Shown piece after piece: positions 1 through 7,749 of a DNA stretch of 10,669 nucleotides (its first letter is position 1; each line of letters starts with the position of its first letter). The DNA is from an uncultured Gardnerella sp. (GTDB lineage Bacteria; Actinomycetota; Actinomycetes; Actinomycetales; Bifidobacteriaceae). Location of the stretch: assembly GCA_947292085.1 (NCBI GenBank), contig CAMYPN010000033.1:1-10669 (forward strand), in the 5' to 3' direction. Position numbers and translations under genes: made by a program. The notes beneath the pieces were generated by a model. It had not been told where the DNA came from. It worked only from the letters and a program-made list of their open reading frames with translations, and ran no database searches.

Positions 1-449
1 CCGAAGCCGTCGGAAACAAACACGTCACCAAGAGAAGCAATCTTCTTGGCATATTCAGCACGCTCAGCCTCATTCTTGCTTGTTTCTTCAGCGTTGAAAC
101 GAACGTTTTCAAGCAAAACAACGTCACCATTGTTCATTGCAGCAACCTTAGCTTGAGCATCCTCTCCATAAGTGTCTGCAGCTAAAGCAACATTAACGCC
201 AAGAAGTTCACCCAAACGAGCAGCAACTGGAGCTAAGGAAAGCTCTGGAACAACCTGACCCTTTGGACGACCAAGATGAGCCATCAAAATCACCTTAGCA
301 CCCTGCTCACGCAAAGCCTTAATGGTTGGTAAAGCAGCACGAATACGACCATCATCAGTGATAGTCGTTCCCTTAAGAGGAACGTTAAAATCTGCACGAA
401 CTAAAACGCGCTTGCCGCTCAAATCTCCCAAATCTTTAAGTGTCTTCAT
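1..449 (-). CDS. pgk: Phosphoglycerate kinase, N-terminal part (3' end cut by window)
   Basis: Glycolytic enzyme of the cytosol that moves the acyl phosphate of 1,3-bisphosphoglycerate to ADP, giving ATP and 3-phosphoglycerate. The window holds the first 149 residues of a protein usually near 400, so only the N-terminal, phosphoglycerate-binding domain is seen. Family signatures are clear: VRADFNVPL at residues 17-25, HLGRPKG at 58-64, ENVRF at 114-118 and DGF at 147-149, where the visible part ends. The start is ATG at 449, with AAGGA (455-459) five bases upstream. It lies 207 bases after whiA, behind a terminator, and has a TTGACA-like -35 box, so it is probably a separate transcript. The identification is certain; the C-terminal, nucleotide-binding half cannot be judged. 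Confidence 0.97.
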   Translation of the reverse strand, partial: MKTLKDLGDLSGKRVLVRADFNVPLKGTTITDDGRIRAALPTIKALREQGAKVILMAHLGRPKGQVVPELSLAPVAARLGELLGVNVALAADTYGEDAQAKVAAMNNGDVVLLENVRFNAEETSKNEAERAEYAKKIASLGDVFVSDGF

Positions 450-487
450 TGGTATCCTTTCCAAAACATGCTGGCTAATTTTAGACA

Positions 488-517
488 TACATCGCTAAAT
501 CAAGCCTAGAATGTCAA
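488..517 (-). promoter_or_regulatory. Candidate pgk promoter
   Basis: On the minus strand a perfect TTGACA (512-517) is followed after 18 bases by GATGTA (488-493), about 40 bases before the pgk start. The -35 box is convincing but the -10 box is poor, and alternative -10 positions a base or two away are possible. It lies between the whiA terminator and pgk, where a promoter is expected. Confidence 0.4.
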
Positions 518-560
518 TACATGCCACGCGCAATTGTATCGCATAACTATAACATCTCAT

Positions 561-611
561 AAATTTTAAAAATGGCGCTGAAAGCTGAGAAAAATCAGCA
601 CTTCAACGCCA
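561..611 (-). terminator. Intrinsic terminator after whiA
   Basis: Read on the minus strand, TGGCGTTGAA (602-611) and GCTGA (595-599) pair with TCAGC (584-588) and TTCAGCGCCA (573-582). This gives about 15 base pairs, including one G-U, interrupted by a small internal loop and closed by a T-rich loop. TTTTTAAAATTT (561-572) follows at once as the U tract. It starts 45 bases after the whiA stop and would end the metK-priA-aroE-rapZ-whiA transcript before pgk. Confidence 0.85.
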
Positions 612-632
612 AAGATTTATAAAAGATTTATA
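611..632. repeat. 11-bp perfect tandem duplication
   Basis: AAAGATTTATA occurs twice head to tail (611-621 and 622-632), between the whiA stop codon and its terminator; the first base is also the outer base of the terminator stem. It looks like a slippage duplication with no evident function. Confidence 0.8.
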
Positions 633-656
633 TTACTTTTGCAACTACTTCCGCAA

Positions 657-1595
657 TTACATTCGCGATTTTTCAACTTTTGCAGAAAGCTGAAGAAGTC
701 TACGAATTCGACCGGCAATAGCATCCTTCGTAATAGGAGGATCTGCTAAGTGACCAAGCTCCTCTAAGCTTGCGTCACTGTGTTCCAAACGCAAACGACC
801 TGCCATAAGCAGATTATCTGGAATGTCATCACCCAAAATTTCGAAAGCGTGACGTACTTTTTCGCAAGCTTCAGCAGCAGCCTTCGCACTACGACGCATA
901 TTAGCATCATCAAAGTTTGCTAGACGATTAGCTTTTCCGCGAGCTTCTCCATCAGAACGCTTACCAGTCCATTCACGAGCAGAGCGAGGAGCACCAATCA
1001 AATTAAGCATGCGCTCGATGGCATCTGAATCTCGCAAAGTAACTCGCTCAGAGCTTCTAACCTGTCGAACTTTGGCAGTAATACCCAATCGCGCTGCCAT
1101 AGCTTGCAAAGCGTTAGCTGCTTCATGAGTTGGGCAAACTACTTCCAAATAACTAGCTTTGCCTGGATCGGAGATAGCACCGTGTGCCAAAAATGCTCCA
1201 CGCCATGCGGCTTTAACTTGCGCAATACTTCCGCCGACAATCTCAGGAGCGAGTCCTGCAACAATACGCATTCTGCGGTCAAGAAGGCCGGCTTGAAGCG
1301 CAAGAGCAGCTGCACCTCTATCAACTAGAACGTCATATCTAACTACAGTTCCTGTAGGCGTTTGACGCGAGATTTGAGATACTGTAGCTTCGCGCTGGAA
1401 GTGTGAGCGTATAACAGCAACAAGCCAGTCCGCAGCAGACTGTGAGTCAAATTGTGCGCGGATAACGGCCTGATTATTTACTGGACGCAAACCGCCTCCA
1501 AAACGCATCATCGCTGCCGCTTGAGCCATAATGACAGTCGGGAGCTCATTATCGTTCGAAACGAGTTCGTTTTTGACGTCGTCAAGAAGAGCCAA
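657..1595 (-). CDS. whiA: WhiA-family DNA-binding protein
   Basis: Cytoplasmic DNA-binding protein found in most Gram-positives. In Streptomyces it is a transcription activator for sporulation septation; in Bacillus it affects cell division and chromosome segregation. Its target in this non-sporulating lineage is unknown. The 312-residue length is normal. The N-terminal two thirds have the degenerate LAGLIDADG homing-endonuclease fold, with [12 protein letters not shown] at about 133-144. The C-terminal helix-turn-helix runs from [11 protein letters not shown] (277-287) to the GRIRRLL stretch (295-301). The start is TTG, not ATG: AGGAGG at 1603-1608 lies seven bases upstream, and the product begins MALLDDVK as other family members do. 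It follows rapZ after 130 bases and is closed by its own terminator. In many Firmicutes and Actinobacteria yvcK stands between rapZ and whiA; it is absent here. Confidence 0.95.
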   Translation of the reverse strand: MALLDDVKNELVSNDNELPTVIMAQAAAMMRFGGGLRPVNNQAVIRAQFDSQSAADWLVAVIRSHFQREATVSQISRQTPTGTVVRYDVLVDRGAAALALQAGLLDRRMRIVAGLAPEIVGGSIAQVKAAWRGAFLAHGAISDPGKASYLEVVCPTHEAANALQAMAARLGITAKVRQVRSSERVTLRDSDAIERMLNLIGAPRSAREWTGKRSDGEARGKANRLANFDDANMRRSAKAAAEACEKVRHAFEILGDDIPDNLLMAGRLRLEHSDASLEELGHLADPPITKDAIAGRIRRLLQLSAKVEKSRM

Positions 1596-1725
1596 GGGAC
1601 AACCTCCTACTTTTGTTCTTCTTCAAGTATGCGTGTTGGATTCGTAGCTGATGCGCAAAACATCGACATGCTCGGCTTTCTGTGATACCGAATGCGCTGG
1701 ACATTTTACATAGCTATCAAAACTT
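1596..1725 (-). other. rapZ-whiA intergenic spacer
   Basis: This 130-base gap has no convincing promoter, terminator or gene. It ends with the AGGAGG that serves whiA. A 40-codon frame starts inside it (ATG near 1705 on the minus strand) and runs out of frame into whiA, but it resembles nothing I know and has no ribosome site. Confidence 0.5.
1603..1608 (-). promoter_or_regulatory. Ribosome binding site of whiA
   Basis: A perfect AGGAGG lies seven bases before the TTG at 1595. It is what justifies the non-ATG start. Confidence 0.85.
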
Positions 1726-2742
1726 TTACGACCTATATTGTAGTTCACGTGCGGATACTGTAACTTGCAAACCGTGTAATCTAAGCCGCCTTGCAAGTTC
1801 TATACTAGCCGCTACAGAACGATGTTGACCTCCTGTACATCCTACAGCAATGGTCACATAATGTTTATCTTCTTTTGCAAATCCATCTATAGCAGTTAGT
1901 AAAGCCTTTTCGTACGAGTCAAGAAAAGCTTTAGCTGAAGGATTTGATAGCACGTAATCACTTACAGCTTTATCTCTTCCCGTTAATTCTCTAAGCTCTG
2001 GAATCCAGTACGGATTTGGCAAAAATCTCATATCAGCTACAAAATCAGCATCAATTGGCATTCCATATTTGAATCCGAAACTGAAAATGTGTACTGAAAC
2101 TGTTGATGATCCTTTTCCAAGAAGAGCCTCATAAAGTTTAGTTGAAAGCTGGTGAATACTAAGAGATGAAGTATCTATGATAATATCTGCGCAATCTTTC
2201 AAATGTCCAAGAAGCTCTCGCTCTTCTCGAATTCCGTCGATAAGTCTACCGCCGCGTTGCAATGGATGCGGTCTACGAACAGACTCGTAACGTTTTATGA
2301 GCACAGAATCAGATGCATCTAAGAAAAGTATGCGAGTCTTCACACCAAGATCGTCAATATGCCCTAAAACTGCGAATAAATCATCAAAATATCCTCTTGA
2401 GCGCACATCTATAACGGCAGCTAACTTATGTACTTTAGAGCCTGAAGAAGTCATCATGTCTACAAGAGGAATAAGAAGTTTTGGAGGTAGATTATCAATT
2501 ACATACCAGCCCATATCTTCTAACGCGTTGGCAGCATGCGAGCGCCCAGCTCCGCTCATTCCAGTGATTAGCATTACTTCGAAATCGCTTGTTTGATTTA
2601 AGTCATTTAAGTCTTTTAAGTTACTTAAATTACTTGAATCATCATTTGTTACTCTTGTTGCGTTCGTCTTGTTTGCTTTCAAAGTTGCTTTTAATTTTTC
2701 ACTTGGCTTTTTGCTAACATCATGCTGCTTACTAGCGTTCAT
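1726..2742 (-). CDS. rapZ: RNase adapter / nucleotide-binding protein RapZ (YvcJ)
   Basis: P-loop protein of the RapZ/YvcJ family. In E. coli it guides RNase E to the small RNA GlmZ and so tunes GlmS and amino-sugar supply; in Bacillus YvcJ hydrolyses nucleotides. The actinobacterial role is not settled. The P-loop is GMSGAGRS at residues 61-68, with Arg where Walker A normally has Lys, which is usual for actinobacterial members. WYVIDNLPP follows at about 79-87, then RRPHPL at 156-161, FGFKYGMP in the C-terminal domain (222-229) and GCTGGQHRSV at 301-310. With this start the protein has 338 residues against about 285-300 in the family; the excess is a polar N-terminal tail of some 50 residues containing a 9-bp repeat. 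The ATG at 2742 overlaps the aroE stop as ATGA and has AGGAGG (2747-2752) four bases upstream; the in-frame ATG at 2772 has no ribosome site. Confidence 0.93.
   Translation of the reverse strand: MNASKQHDVSKKPSEKLKATLKANKTNATRVTNDDSSNLSNLKDLNDLNQTSDFEVMLITGMSGAGRSHAANALEDMGWYVIDNLPPKLLIPLVDMMTSSGSKVHKLAAVIDVRSRGYFDDLFAVLGHIDDLGVKTRILFLDASDSVLIKRYESVRRPHPLQRGGRLIDGIREERELLGHLKDCADIIIDTSSLSIHQLSTKLYEALLGKGSSTVSVHIFSFGFKYGMPIDADFVADMRFLPNPYWIPELRELTGRDKAVSDYVLSNPSAKAFLDSYEKALLTAIDGFAKEDKHYVTIAVGCTGGQHRSVAASIELARRLRLHGLQVTVSARELQYRS
2600..2635. repeat. 9-bp tandem repeat in the rapZ N-terminal tail
   Basis: Four units on the plus strand: AAGTCATTT, AAGTCTTTT, AAGTTACTT and AAATTACTT. The period is a multiple of three, so the reading frame is kept. 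On the coding strand it gives the Leu/Asn/Asp-rich stretch NLSNLKDLNDLN, in the tail before the conserved P-loop domain. Confidence 0.75.
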
Positions 2743-3842
2743 AATGCCTCCTGTAATGCCTTTCGCATGCAACTACTTAAGCAATCGTAATCTGTAGCCT
2801 TGTCAGAATCATCTTCAGAATCATCTTCAGAATTATCTTCAGAATGCCTGTAATCAAACGTCATAAGCTTTACTTGTTCTAAAGCTTGATACAAAAGCAT
2901 TTCTTCTCCGCCAATTCCGCATCCGTACTGTCTCCATACGTTAAGCAAAGCACTTGGACGCGGATCGTAAACTACGTCAAGCAATGTTCCTAATTTTTTT
3001 AATCCCTGATTTTGGCAGTATGCTTTTAGCGCTACTGCTAACCCATCTGCTACGTGCGCTGGAACAGTGCTAATTACTATATCCGCTTCTGCTATTGCGC
3101 AAATTGCGTCTGTTGAGCTTAGAGATTTCAAAATGAGAGATTTATCACATTCTGATAATTTTTCTGCACTGCGCTCAGCGAATTTTGAAAATACTTCTTC
3201 GCTTATTGTAGGAAATTCGATACCGCTTACCGGTTTTTCTATGCGTCTTTTATTGGGAAAATCATCGCAATATTTTTGAGCAAGATTATTAAAACGTTCA
3301 ACGCCTTTTATTTCAACGTCTTTTATAGTCCCACTATTCGCTACTCTCGCAACAACTTGCACTTTTTCAAGTTTTGAGATTTGCGCAATCTCAATCAAAG
3401 CTGCCATAGCAGAAGATGCAGTATTTCCGCTGCCAACAATAACAGCTTTTTTTACTTCACCTACGCTTTTCTGTAATGCTCTCCTAAACGTTTCTACTAT
3501 GCCTTTTACGTCTGTGTTATACAGTTCGATTTGCGATTTTAAAGCAGTTTCTGGGTTGCTTATAAAAACTGCCGTATTTGCCACGTTAAGCGCGCTTGAC
3601 CAGTAATCGCAAGATGTTCCGAGTTCCATTACCGTTTTTTTAAGCGGCATAGTAAGACTTAAGCCTTTCCAAGATTCATCTAAGTTACGAATAAAATTAT
3701 CTAACTCAGTTTCGCTTACTTTTTTCTTGCAATATTGCCAATTTGTAAGTCCTAGAGCTTTATAAGCCGCGTTGTGCAATACGGGAGACAACGAATGCGC
3801 AATCGGATCTCCTAAAACTGCGCAATTGTATATTTTTGGCAT
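2739..3842 (-). CDS. aroE: Shikimate dehydrogenase (AroE family), enlarged
   Basis: NADPH-dependent reduction of 3-dehydroshikimate to shikimate in the chorismate pathway, in the cytosol. Visible motifs, numbered from the ATG: SLSP for shikimate binding (17-20), LTMPLK with the catalytic Lys (63-68), NVANT (86-90), NTD with the catalytic Asp (109-111), the nucleotide-binding GSGNTASS (137-144), STVP (258-261), DVVYDPRPSALL (289-300) and GGEEMLLYQALEQ (311-323). The protein has 367 residues against about 270-290 in the family. Some 120 residues lie between the dinucleotide-binding loop and STVP, where about 60 are usual, and an acidic SEDD-repeat tail of about 40 residues follows the normal C-terminus. 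A GTG two codons upstream is rejected because GAGGAG (3848-3853) sits five bases before this ATG. It starts 9 bases after priA and overlaps rapZ. The family call is sure; the coenzyme and the effect of the additions are not known. Confidence 0.92.
   Translation of the reverse strand: MPKIYNCAVLGDPIAHSLSPVLHNAAYKALGLTNWQYCKKKVSETELDNFIRNLDESWKGLSLTMPLKKTVMELGTSCDYWSSALNVANTAVFISNPETALKSQIELYNTDVKGIVETFRRALQKSVGEVKKAVIVGSGNTASSAMAALIEIAQISKLEKVQVVARVANSGTIKDVEIKGVERFNNLAQKYCDDFPNKRRIEKPVSGIEFPTISEEVFSKFAERSAEKLSECDKSLILKSLSSTDAICAIAEADIVISTVPAHVADGLAVALKAYCQNQGLKKLGTLLDVVYDPRPSALLNVWRQYGCGIGGEEMLLYQALEQVKLMTFDYRHSEDNSEDDSEDDSDKATDYDCLSSCMRKALQEAL
2803..2845. repeat. 12-bp tandem repeat in the aroE C-terminal tail
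   Basis: Two identical copies of TCAGAATCATCT, a third differing by one base (TCAGAATTATCT) and a partial fourth copy. On the coding strand it gives repeated Ser-Glu-Asp-Asp, an acidic, probably disordered tail. Twelve-base units keep the frame, so copy number could vary without breaking the gene. Confidence 0.85.
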
Positions 3843-3847
3843 AATCA

Positions 3848-3853
3848 CTCCTC
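3848..3853 (-). promoter_or_regulatory. Ribosome binding site of aroE overlapping the priA stop
   Basis: GAGGAG lies five bases before the ATG at 3842 and shares bases with the TGA stop of priA (3852-3854). This fixes the aroE start and suggests that ribosomes finishing priA help start aroE. Confidence 0.75.
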
Positions 3854-6374
3854 AGTACGCTAGTAAGTCTTTTGGATCAACACAAAAACGTAATTCTCCA
3901 GCAGATCGTGTTGCTATGTGATGAGCTACTTCTTTTAGCAAACGATCCACTAATTCCTGCCTCAACGAAAGCGGAACTCTTACTACTGCTTTTACGCGAT
4001 CGTCAAGTTCATCAAAATGCTGATAATTATCCGTAACAGGCGGATGCATAGGAACAACACCTAAAAGTGGTGGTATAACAATTGATTCTGCGCGAGAATT
4101 TTTTACGGAAGACTCAGAATCATCAGCACTAATGTCTATAGAAATCATCGGCAAAATTGCTGAAAATTGCGAGGACACTTCTTCATTGCTTTTCACGCTT
4201 TTATTTTCGTTTCCATGTGAATTTTCCTTTGCGCTAGGAATTGCACCAATATTGTGTAGTGCTTTCATTACAGCGTCACGCGCTCCCCACACGCATGCAG
4301 CACAAACGCTAGGAGGAAGACCTGCCTGACTTCGTTCATTAATTTCACGAGAGGCAAGTAAAGAAGGATTCCATGTAGAAAGAGTTTGTGCACACGACGA
4401 ATATGTTTCTCCGATAAGAAGTACACTTCCGTCACGAGATTTTGGAGCACACAATGCTGCTGCGCGCATCCAAGCGTTAAGAGTATCTATTCTTGCATCG
4501 AGTCCTGTAGAATAAAGGCTATTCCAAGCGTCTAGTATTGCAACAGTTTTATATTCTCCAGTAAAGCAATATGATTCTTCAGAAGATGAACTTTTTGAAG
4601 CGCTATTTTTCTGATTTGCGGATTTAACTCTCGGCTCTGCTCCAGGAGTTGCAACAACTATTACCGGCTTTTCTTCAATAACTTCGATAATACCGCCTGG
4701 CTGGTGAGGCGAAGATAGCAAAACTGGAACGTTTCTAAATAATCCTCTTAATTCTTGGGCAGTTCCAGCAGCACCAACTCTAAGCGCACGTATGCGATTA
4801 GAACCGCAATTAGCACAAGTCCAATCTAATGCACTAGCTCCACACCATTTGCATCGTGGAGAATTAATTTCGCTTATATCCAAAGGCCCCGTGCAGCGTT
4901 TACAGCGAGCCTGCGCGTGACAGTGTTCGCAAGATGCTGCCTGAGTTACTCCATCAGCCGGTATGGAAAGAAGAACAGGATACCCTTCATCTAAAGATTT
5001 ACGTATAACCCGCACAGCAGTATGCGGAACCCTAGACCCAATGCTAGAGTCTGCAAGTCTTATAAGAGCCTCACGATTAAGTACACGAACCCAAGAAGAA
5101 GATTGCTTTCTTATGCTACTAAGTGGAGCAATAAGAGTACTTTTACCGCTTACTTGACTGAATTTAGAAGGCAAAAACTCGCTTTGAATTTCCCACTGAC
5201 TTACAGCGCTTCTCATATAAGACATTGACACAAAAACACCATTGTGTGTTTTTGCTCTAAGCTTCATAACACCGCGAGCTTGAGCGTAAGGAACCATCCC
5301 ATCCGCATACTGGTATGCGCAATCTTCAACAATAACGAATAGCGCGTTGCCTTCTACAGGAGCATACATAGCTGCTCTAGTACCAAGAACGCAGGAAACT
5401 AGACCTTGCGCAACTGCTTTCCAAGATCTATACCTGTCTGCTGGAGAATCTGCTGCGCAAAGACGCGCAACATCTCCTGAGAAAACTCCTTGAGTAGGAG
5501 ACTTTTTATACGGTTTTAAACCAAATTCCATAAGCGCACGCATAAGATCATTTACTTCGCGCAATGTTGGTAAAACTACGCAAGCTTTTCGCCCAGAACT
5601 AATGGCTGTTGTAATAATCCAAGCTAAATCTTGAGCCCATCTAAAAGATCCAGGAAGAGCATCTACTACAAATGATTTTGCGTAAGAAGTTGCATAAGAA
5701 CTAGCGTAAGTACTCGCGTTTTGCAGAAAACTTTCCGACGATCCTATTCTATTTTCGTAAGAAACTTTCTGTAACGCTTCTTTAAGCGCATTAACGTTAC
5801 TATATGATGCTTCCATTCGAGCGTCGGTTGTGAACTTAACTTTTTCAGAGCCGTCGAAAACTGTTTCTGAATTGTACTCTCTGAGTTTTTTAGATAGCAA
5901 AGATAACGATGATTTGCTTCTTAAAGCGTGAATCGAATCTAAAATTTGCTCTTTATCTACGCTAGCTACTCTAGGCGGTATTGCTAGGCGAATAATATTT
6001 GCAGGAGTTCCGCCGTACGCTTCAGCAATAGCACAAATATCATTACGCATTGAATTAGACACAATCGAGCCGCCTGGAAGCACGCGATCTATAAATTTTA
6101 GAGCAGATTTTGGAGTACTCGTTTTATCAGATCTCCCCCAAATAATTCCGTTAACTCTACTCGCACCAAATTTTACGCGAACTAAACTTCCAGGTTGCGC
6201 AATCTCATCTTGCGATTGCGATACTAGATAGTCGAAAGTTTTTCCCAAGTGTAAAGCTTGAACGTCAAGCATTATATGCGCAATAGGATTAGAAGCAGCA
6301 ATAGAAGTTTGCACAGTTTTTCTGCTGCGTTTAGCTTTTCTTTCTAAACCGTCTAATGATGGTTGCTCAAGCAT
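3852..6374 (-). CDS. priA: Primosomal protein PriA homologue lacking helicase motifs
   Basis: Homologue of PriA, which recognises stalled replication forks and reloads the replisome. Residues from about 32 form the N-terminal 3'-DNA-binding region (HIMLDVQALHLGKTFDYLV). In the central domain the Walker A position reads ALPGSFRWA (239-247) instead of GxTGSGKT, and the Walker B/DEEH position reads VEDCAYQY (349-356). ATP-driven unwinding is therefore not expected, as known for actinobacterial PriA. Eight cysteines that bind two zincs are intact: pairs at 482/485, 491/494, 508/511 and 520/523. The C-terminal domain ends with FCVDPKDLLAY. The length is 840 residues. Low-complexity Ser-rich stretches lie near 580-602 and 715-765, and a short repeat lies just before the lost P-loop. 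The ATG at 6374 is chosen because AAGGA (6382-6386) is seven bases upstream; the TTG at 6398 has only a poor site. It follows metK after 73 bases. Confidence 0.93.
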   Translation of the reverse strand: MLEQPSLDGLERKAKRSRKTVQTSIAASNPIAHIMLDVQALHLGKTFDYLVSQSQDEIAQPGSLVRVKFGASRVNGIIWGRSDKTSTPKSALKFIDRVLPGGSIVSNSMRNDICAIAEAYGGTPANIIRLAIPPRVASVDKEQILDSIHALRSKSSLSLLSKKLREYNSETVFDGSEKVKFTTDARMEASYSNVNALKEALQKVSYENRIGSSESFLQNASTYASSYATSYAKSFVVDALPGSFRWAQDLAWIITTAISSGRKACVVLPTLREVNDLMRALMEFGLKPYKKSPTQGVFSGDVARLCAADSPADRYRSWKAVAQGLVSCVLGTRAAMYAPVEGNALFVIVEDCAYQYADGMVPYAQARGVMKLRAKTHNGVFVSMSYMRSAVSQWEIQSEFLPSKFSQVSGKSTLIAPLSSIRKQSSSWVRVLNREALIRLADSSIGSRVPHTAVRVIRKSLDEGYPVLLSIPADGVTQAASCEHCHAQARCKRCTGPLDISEINSPRCKWCGASALDWTCANCGSNRIRALRVGAAGTAQELRGLFRNVPVLLSSPHQPGGIIEVIEEKPVIVVATPGAEPRVKSANQKNSASKSSSSEESYCFTGEYKTVAILDAWNSLYSTGLDARIDTLNAWMRAAALCAPKSRDGSVLLIGETYSSCAQTLSTWNPSLLASREINERSQAGLPPSVCAACVWGARDAVMKALHNIGAIPSAKENSHGNENKSVKSNEEVSSQFSAILPMISIDISADDSESSVKNSRAESIVIPPLLGVVPMHPPVTDNYQHFDELDDRVKAVVRVPLSLRQELVDRLLKEVAHHIATRSAGELRFCVDPKDLLAY
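5680..5715. repeat. Imperfect 12-bp tandem repeat inside priA
   Basis: Three units on the plus strand: GCGTAAGAAGTT, GCATAAGAACTA and GCGTAAGTACTC. They encode the YASSYATSYA stretch, directly before the degenerate P-loop region. The frame is preserved. Confidence 0.65.
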
Positions 6375-6447
6375 TAACACATCCTTACTAGCAAACAATT
6401 CTTACGCAAAACTTACGAAAATAATTTCAGAAAATTATTTCAATAAA
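6375..6447 (-). other. metK-priA spacer with AT-rich inverted repeat
   Basis: This 73-base gap carries AAATAATTT (6419-6427) and AAATTATTT (6432-6440) as inverted arms around a short loop, plus the priA ribosome site. The stem is all A-T pairs and has no clear U tract, so it is at best a weak or partial terminator or an mRNA processing site. No promoter is evident; priA is probably read from metK. Confidence 0.35.
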
Positions 6448-7749
6448 CTATTTTCGCAAATTAGAATGCAAATTTTTTAAAGCTTCTTTTATTTCTTCTA
6501 CTCGATTAAGATTTTCCCACGGAAACTCAATATCCTTTCGACCAAAATGACCGTAAGCTGCAGTTTTTGCGTATATTGGTCGCAATAAATCAAGCTCGTC
6601 AATAATAGCTGCAGGACGTAAATCAAAAACTTTACGAACAACCGCAGCAATATCTGAACGAGTAACTCCAGAAGCCTCAGTACCAAACGTTTCAACGTTT
6701 ACGCTTACAGGGTCAGCAACACCAATAGCATACGCAACCTGCACTTCCGCTTTACTAGCTAATCCTGCTGCAACAATGTTTTTTGCAACCCAACGTGCAG
6801 CATAAGCAGCAGAACGGTCAACCTTGCTAGGATCTTTTCCAGAAAAAGCGCCGCCGCCATGATGAGCAGCACCACCGTAAGTATCAACAATAATTTTCCT
6901 ACCAGTAAGACCAGAATCAGCTGCAGGACCTCCTAAAACAAAAGAACCAGTTGGGTTTACAAGCATCCTGTAATTATCGTGCTTTACAGACTCTCCTAAA
7001 ACTTCTTTCAATACCGGCTCAACAACATTATTTACAAGATTCTCTTCTAGCCAATCGTGATTAACTTGAGGATCATGCTGAGTTGAAATAAGAACAGTAT
7101 CTAATCGCTTAGGTTTTCCATTCTCGTCGTATTCAATAGTTACTTGAGTTTTGCCATCCGGACGCAAGTGCGAAACTGTACCGTTTTTACGCACTAAAGA
7201 AAGCTGCTGTGCTAAACGGTGAGCTAAGTAAATTGGAAGAGGCATGTACGCGTCAGTTTCGTTACAAGCGTAGCCGAACATAACACCTTGATCTCCAGCA
7301 CCTTGCGAAGCGTAACGCTCTTGCCTTGAAGCAGCACTTTCATGCGACTCATCTAATCTTGAAACACCCTGATTAATTTCAGCACTCTGCTCAGTAAGAG
7401 ATACCATTACTCCGCAAGAGTTAGCGTCAAGACCTACAGATGAACTGTTGTAACCAACTTCGTTAACAACTTTTCTAACTACGCTTGGAATATCAGTGTA
7501 AACTTCGCCTCGAACCTCACCAAAAACAACAAATTGGCCAACGCAAGCACAAACTTCAACCGCAACGTGAGAATGTGAATCTTGACGAAGCATATCGTCT
7601 AAAATAGCGTCCGCAATTTGATCACAAAGCTTATCCGGATGACCTTCTGTAACAGATTCTGCAGAAATCAGTCTCGGCTCAATACGATTATGCTCTGCTG
7701 CAGTTTCTACGCTATTTTCGTTTATCTCACTTTTCACACATTCCGCCAT
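6448..7749 (-). CDS. metK: S-adenosylmethionine synthetase
   Basis: Makes S-adenosylmethionine from ATP and methionine, releasing phosphate and diphosphate; a cytosolic homotetramer in the family. Signatures: SVTEGHPDK (32-40, catalytic His37), FGEVRGE (76-82), GDQG (152-155), RPDGKTQVT (196-204), [11 protein letters not shown] (265-275), [21 protein letters not shown] (296-316) and [13 protein letters not shown] (400-412). It has 433 residues against about 385-405 in the family. The excess is mainly a polar, Glu-rich N-terminal tail of about 25 residues before PRLISAES. The ATG at 7749 is the only ATG that gives the complete N-terminal motif. It has just GGGG about six bases upstream, a weak ribosome site, so initiation may be poor or leader-controlled. 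It follows a strong terminator and heads the unit with priA, aroE, rapZ and whiA. Confidence 0.97.
   Translation of the reverse strand: MAECVKSEINENSVETAAEHNRIEPRLISAESVTEGHPDKLCDQIADAILDDMLRQDSHSHVAVEVCACVGQFVVFGEVRGEVYTDIPSVVRKVVNEVGYNSSSVGLDANSCGVMVSLTEQSAEINQGVSRLDESHESAASRQERYASQGAGDQGVMFGYACNETDAYMPLPIYLAHRLAQQLSLVRKNGTVSHLRPDGKTQVTIEYDENGKPKRLDTVLISTQHDPQVNHDWLEENLVNNVVEPVLKEVLGESVKHDNYRMLVNPTGSFVLGGPAADSGLTGRKIIVDTYGGAAHHGGGAFSGKDPSKVDRSAAYAARWVAKNIVAAGLASKAEVQVAYAIGVADPVSVNVETFGTEASGVTRSDIAAVVRKVFDLRPAAIIDELDLLRPIYAKTAAYGHFGRKDIEFPWENLNRVEEIKEALKNLHSNLRK

Noticed and set aside
1104..1685. Plus-strand frames of 74 and 77 codons opposite whiA and the adjacent gap
   Set aside because: They are antisense shadows of whiA without ribosome sites or known motifs.
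1600..1770. Frame overlapping the end of rapZ and the gap, starting at a GTG, as a possible yvcK remnant
   Set aside because: The translation shows no similarity that I can recognise to YvcK or any other family, and it is too short to judge.
3843..3848. GTG start for aroE two codons upstream
   Set aside because: The SD site GAGGAG would touch the GTG itself, while the ATG at 3842 is five bases away from it.
6375..6398. TTG start for priA eight codons upstream
   Set aside because: It has no good ribosome site, whereas the ATG at 6374 has AAGGA at seven bases.
6419..6440. Intrinsic terminator between metK and priA
   Set aside because: The stem has only A-T pairs and lacks a clear U tract, so it is reported only as an inverted repeat.
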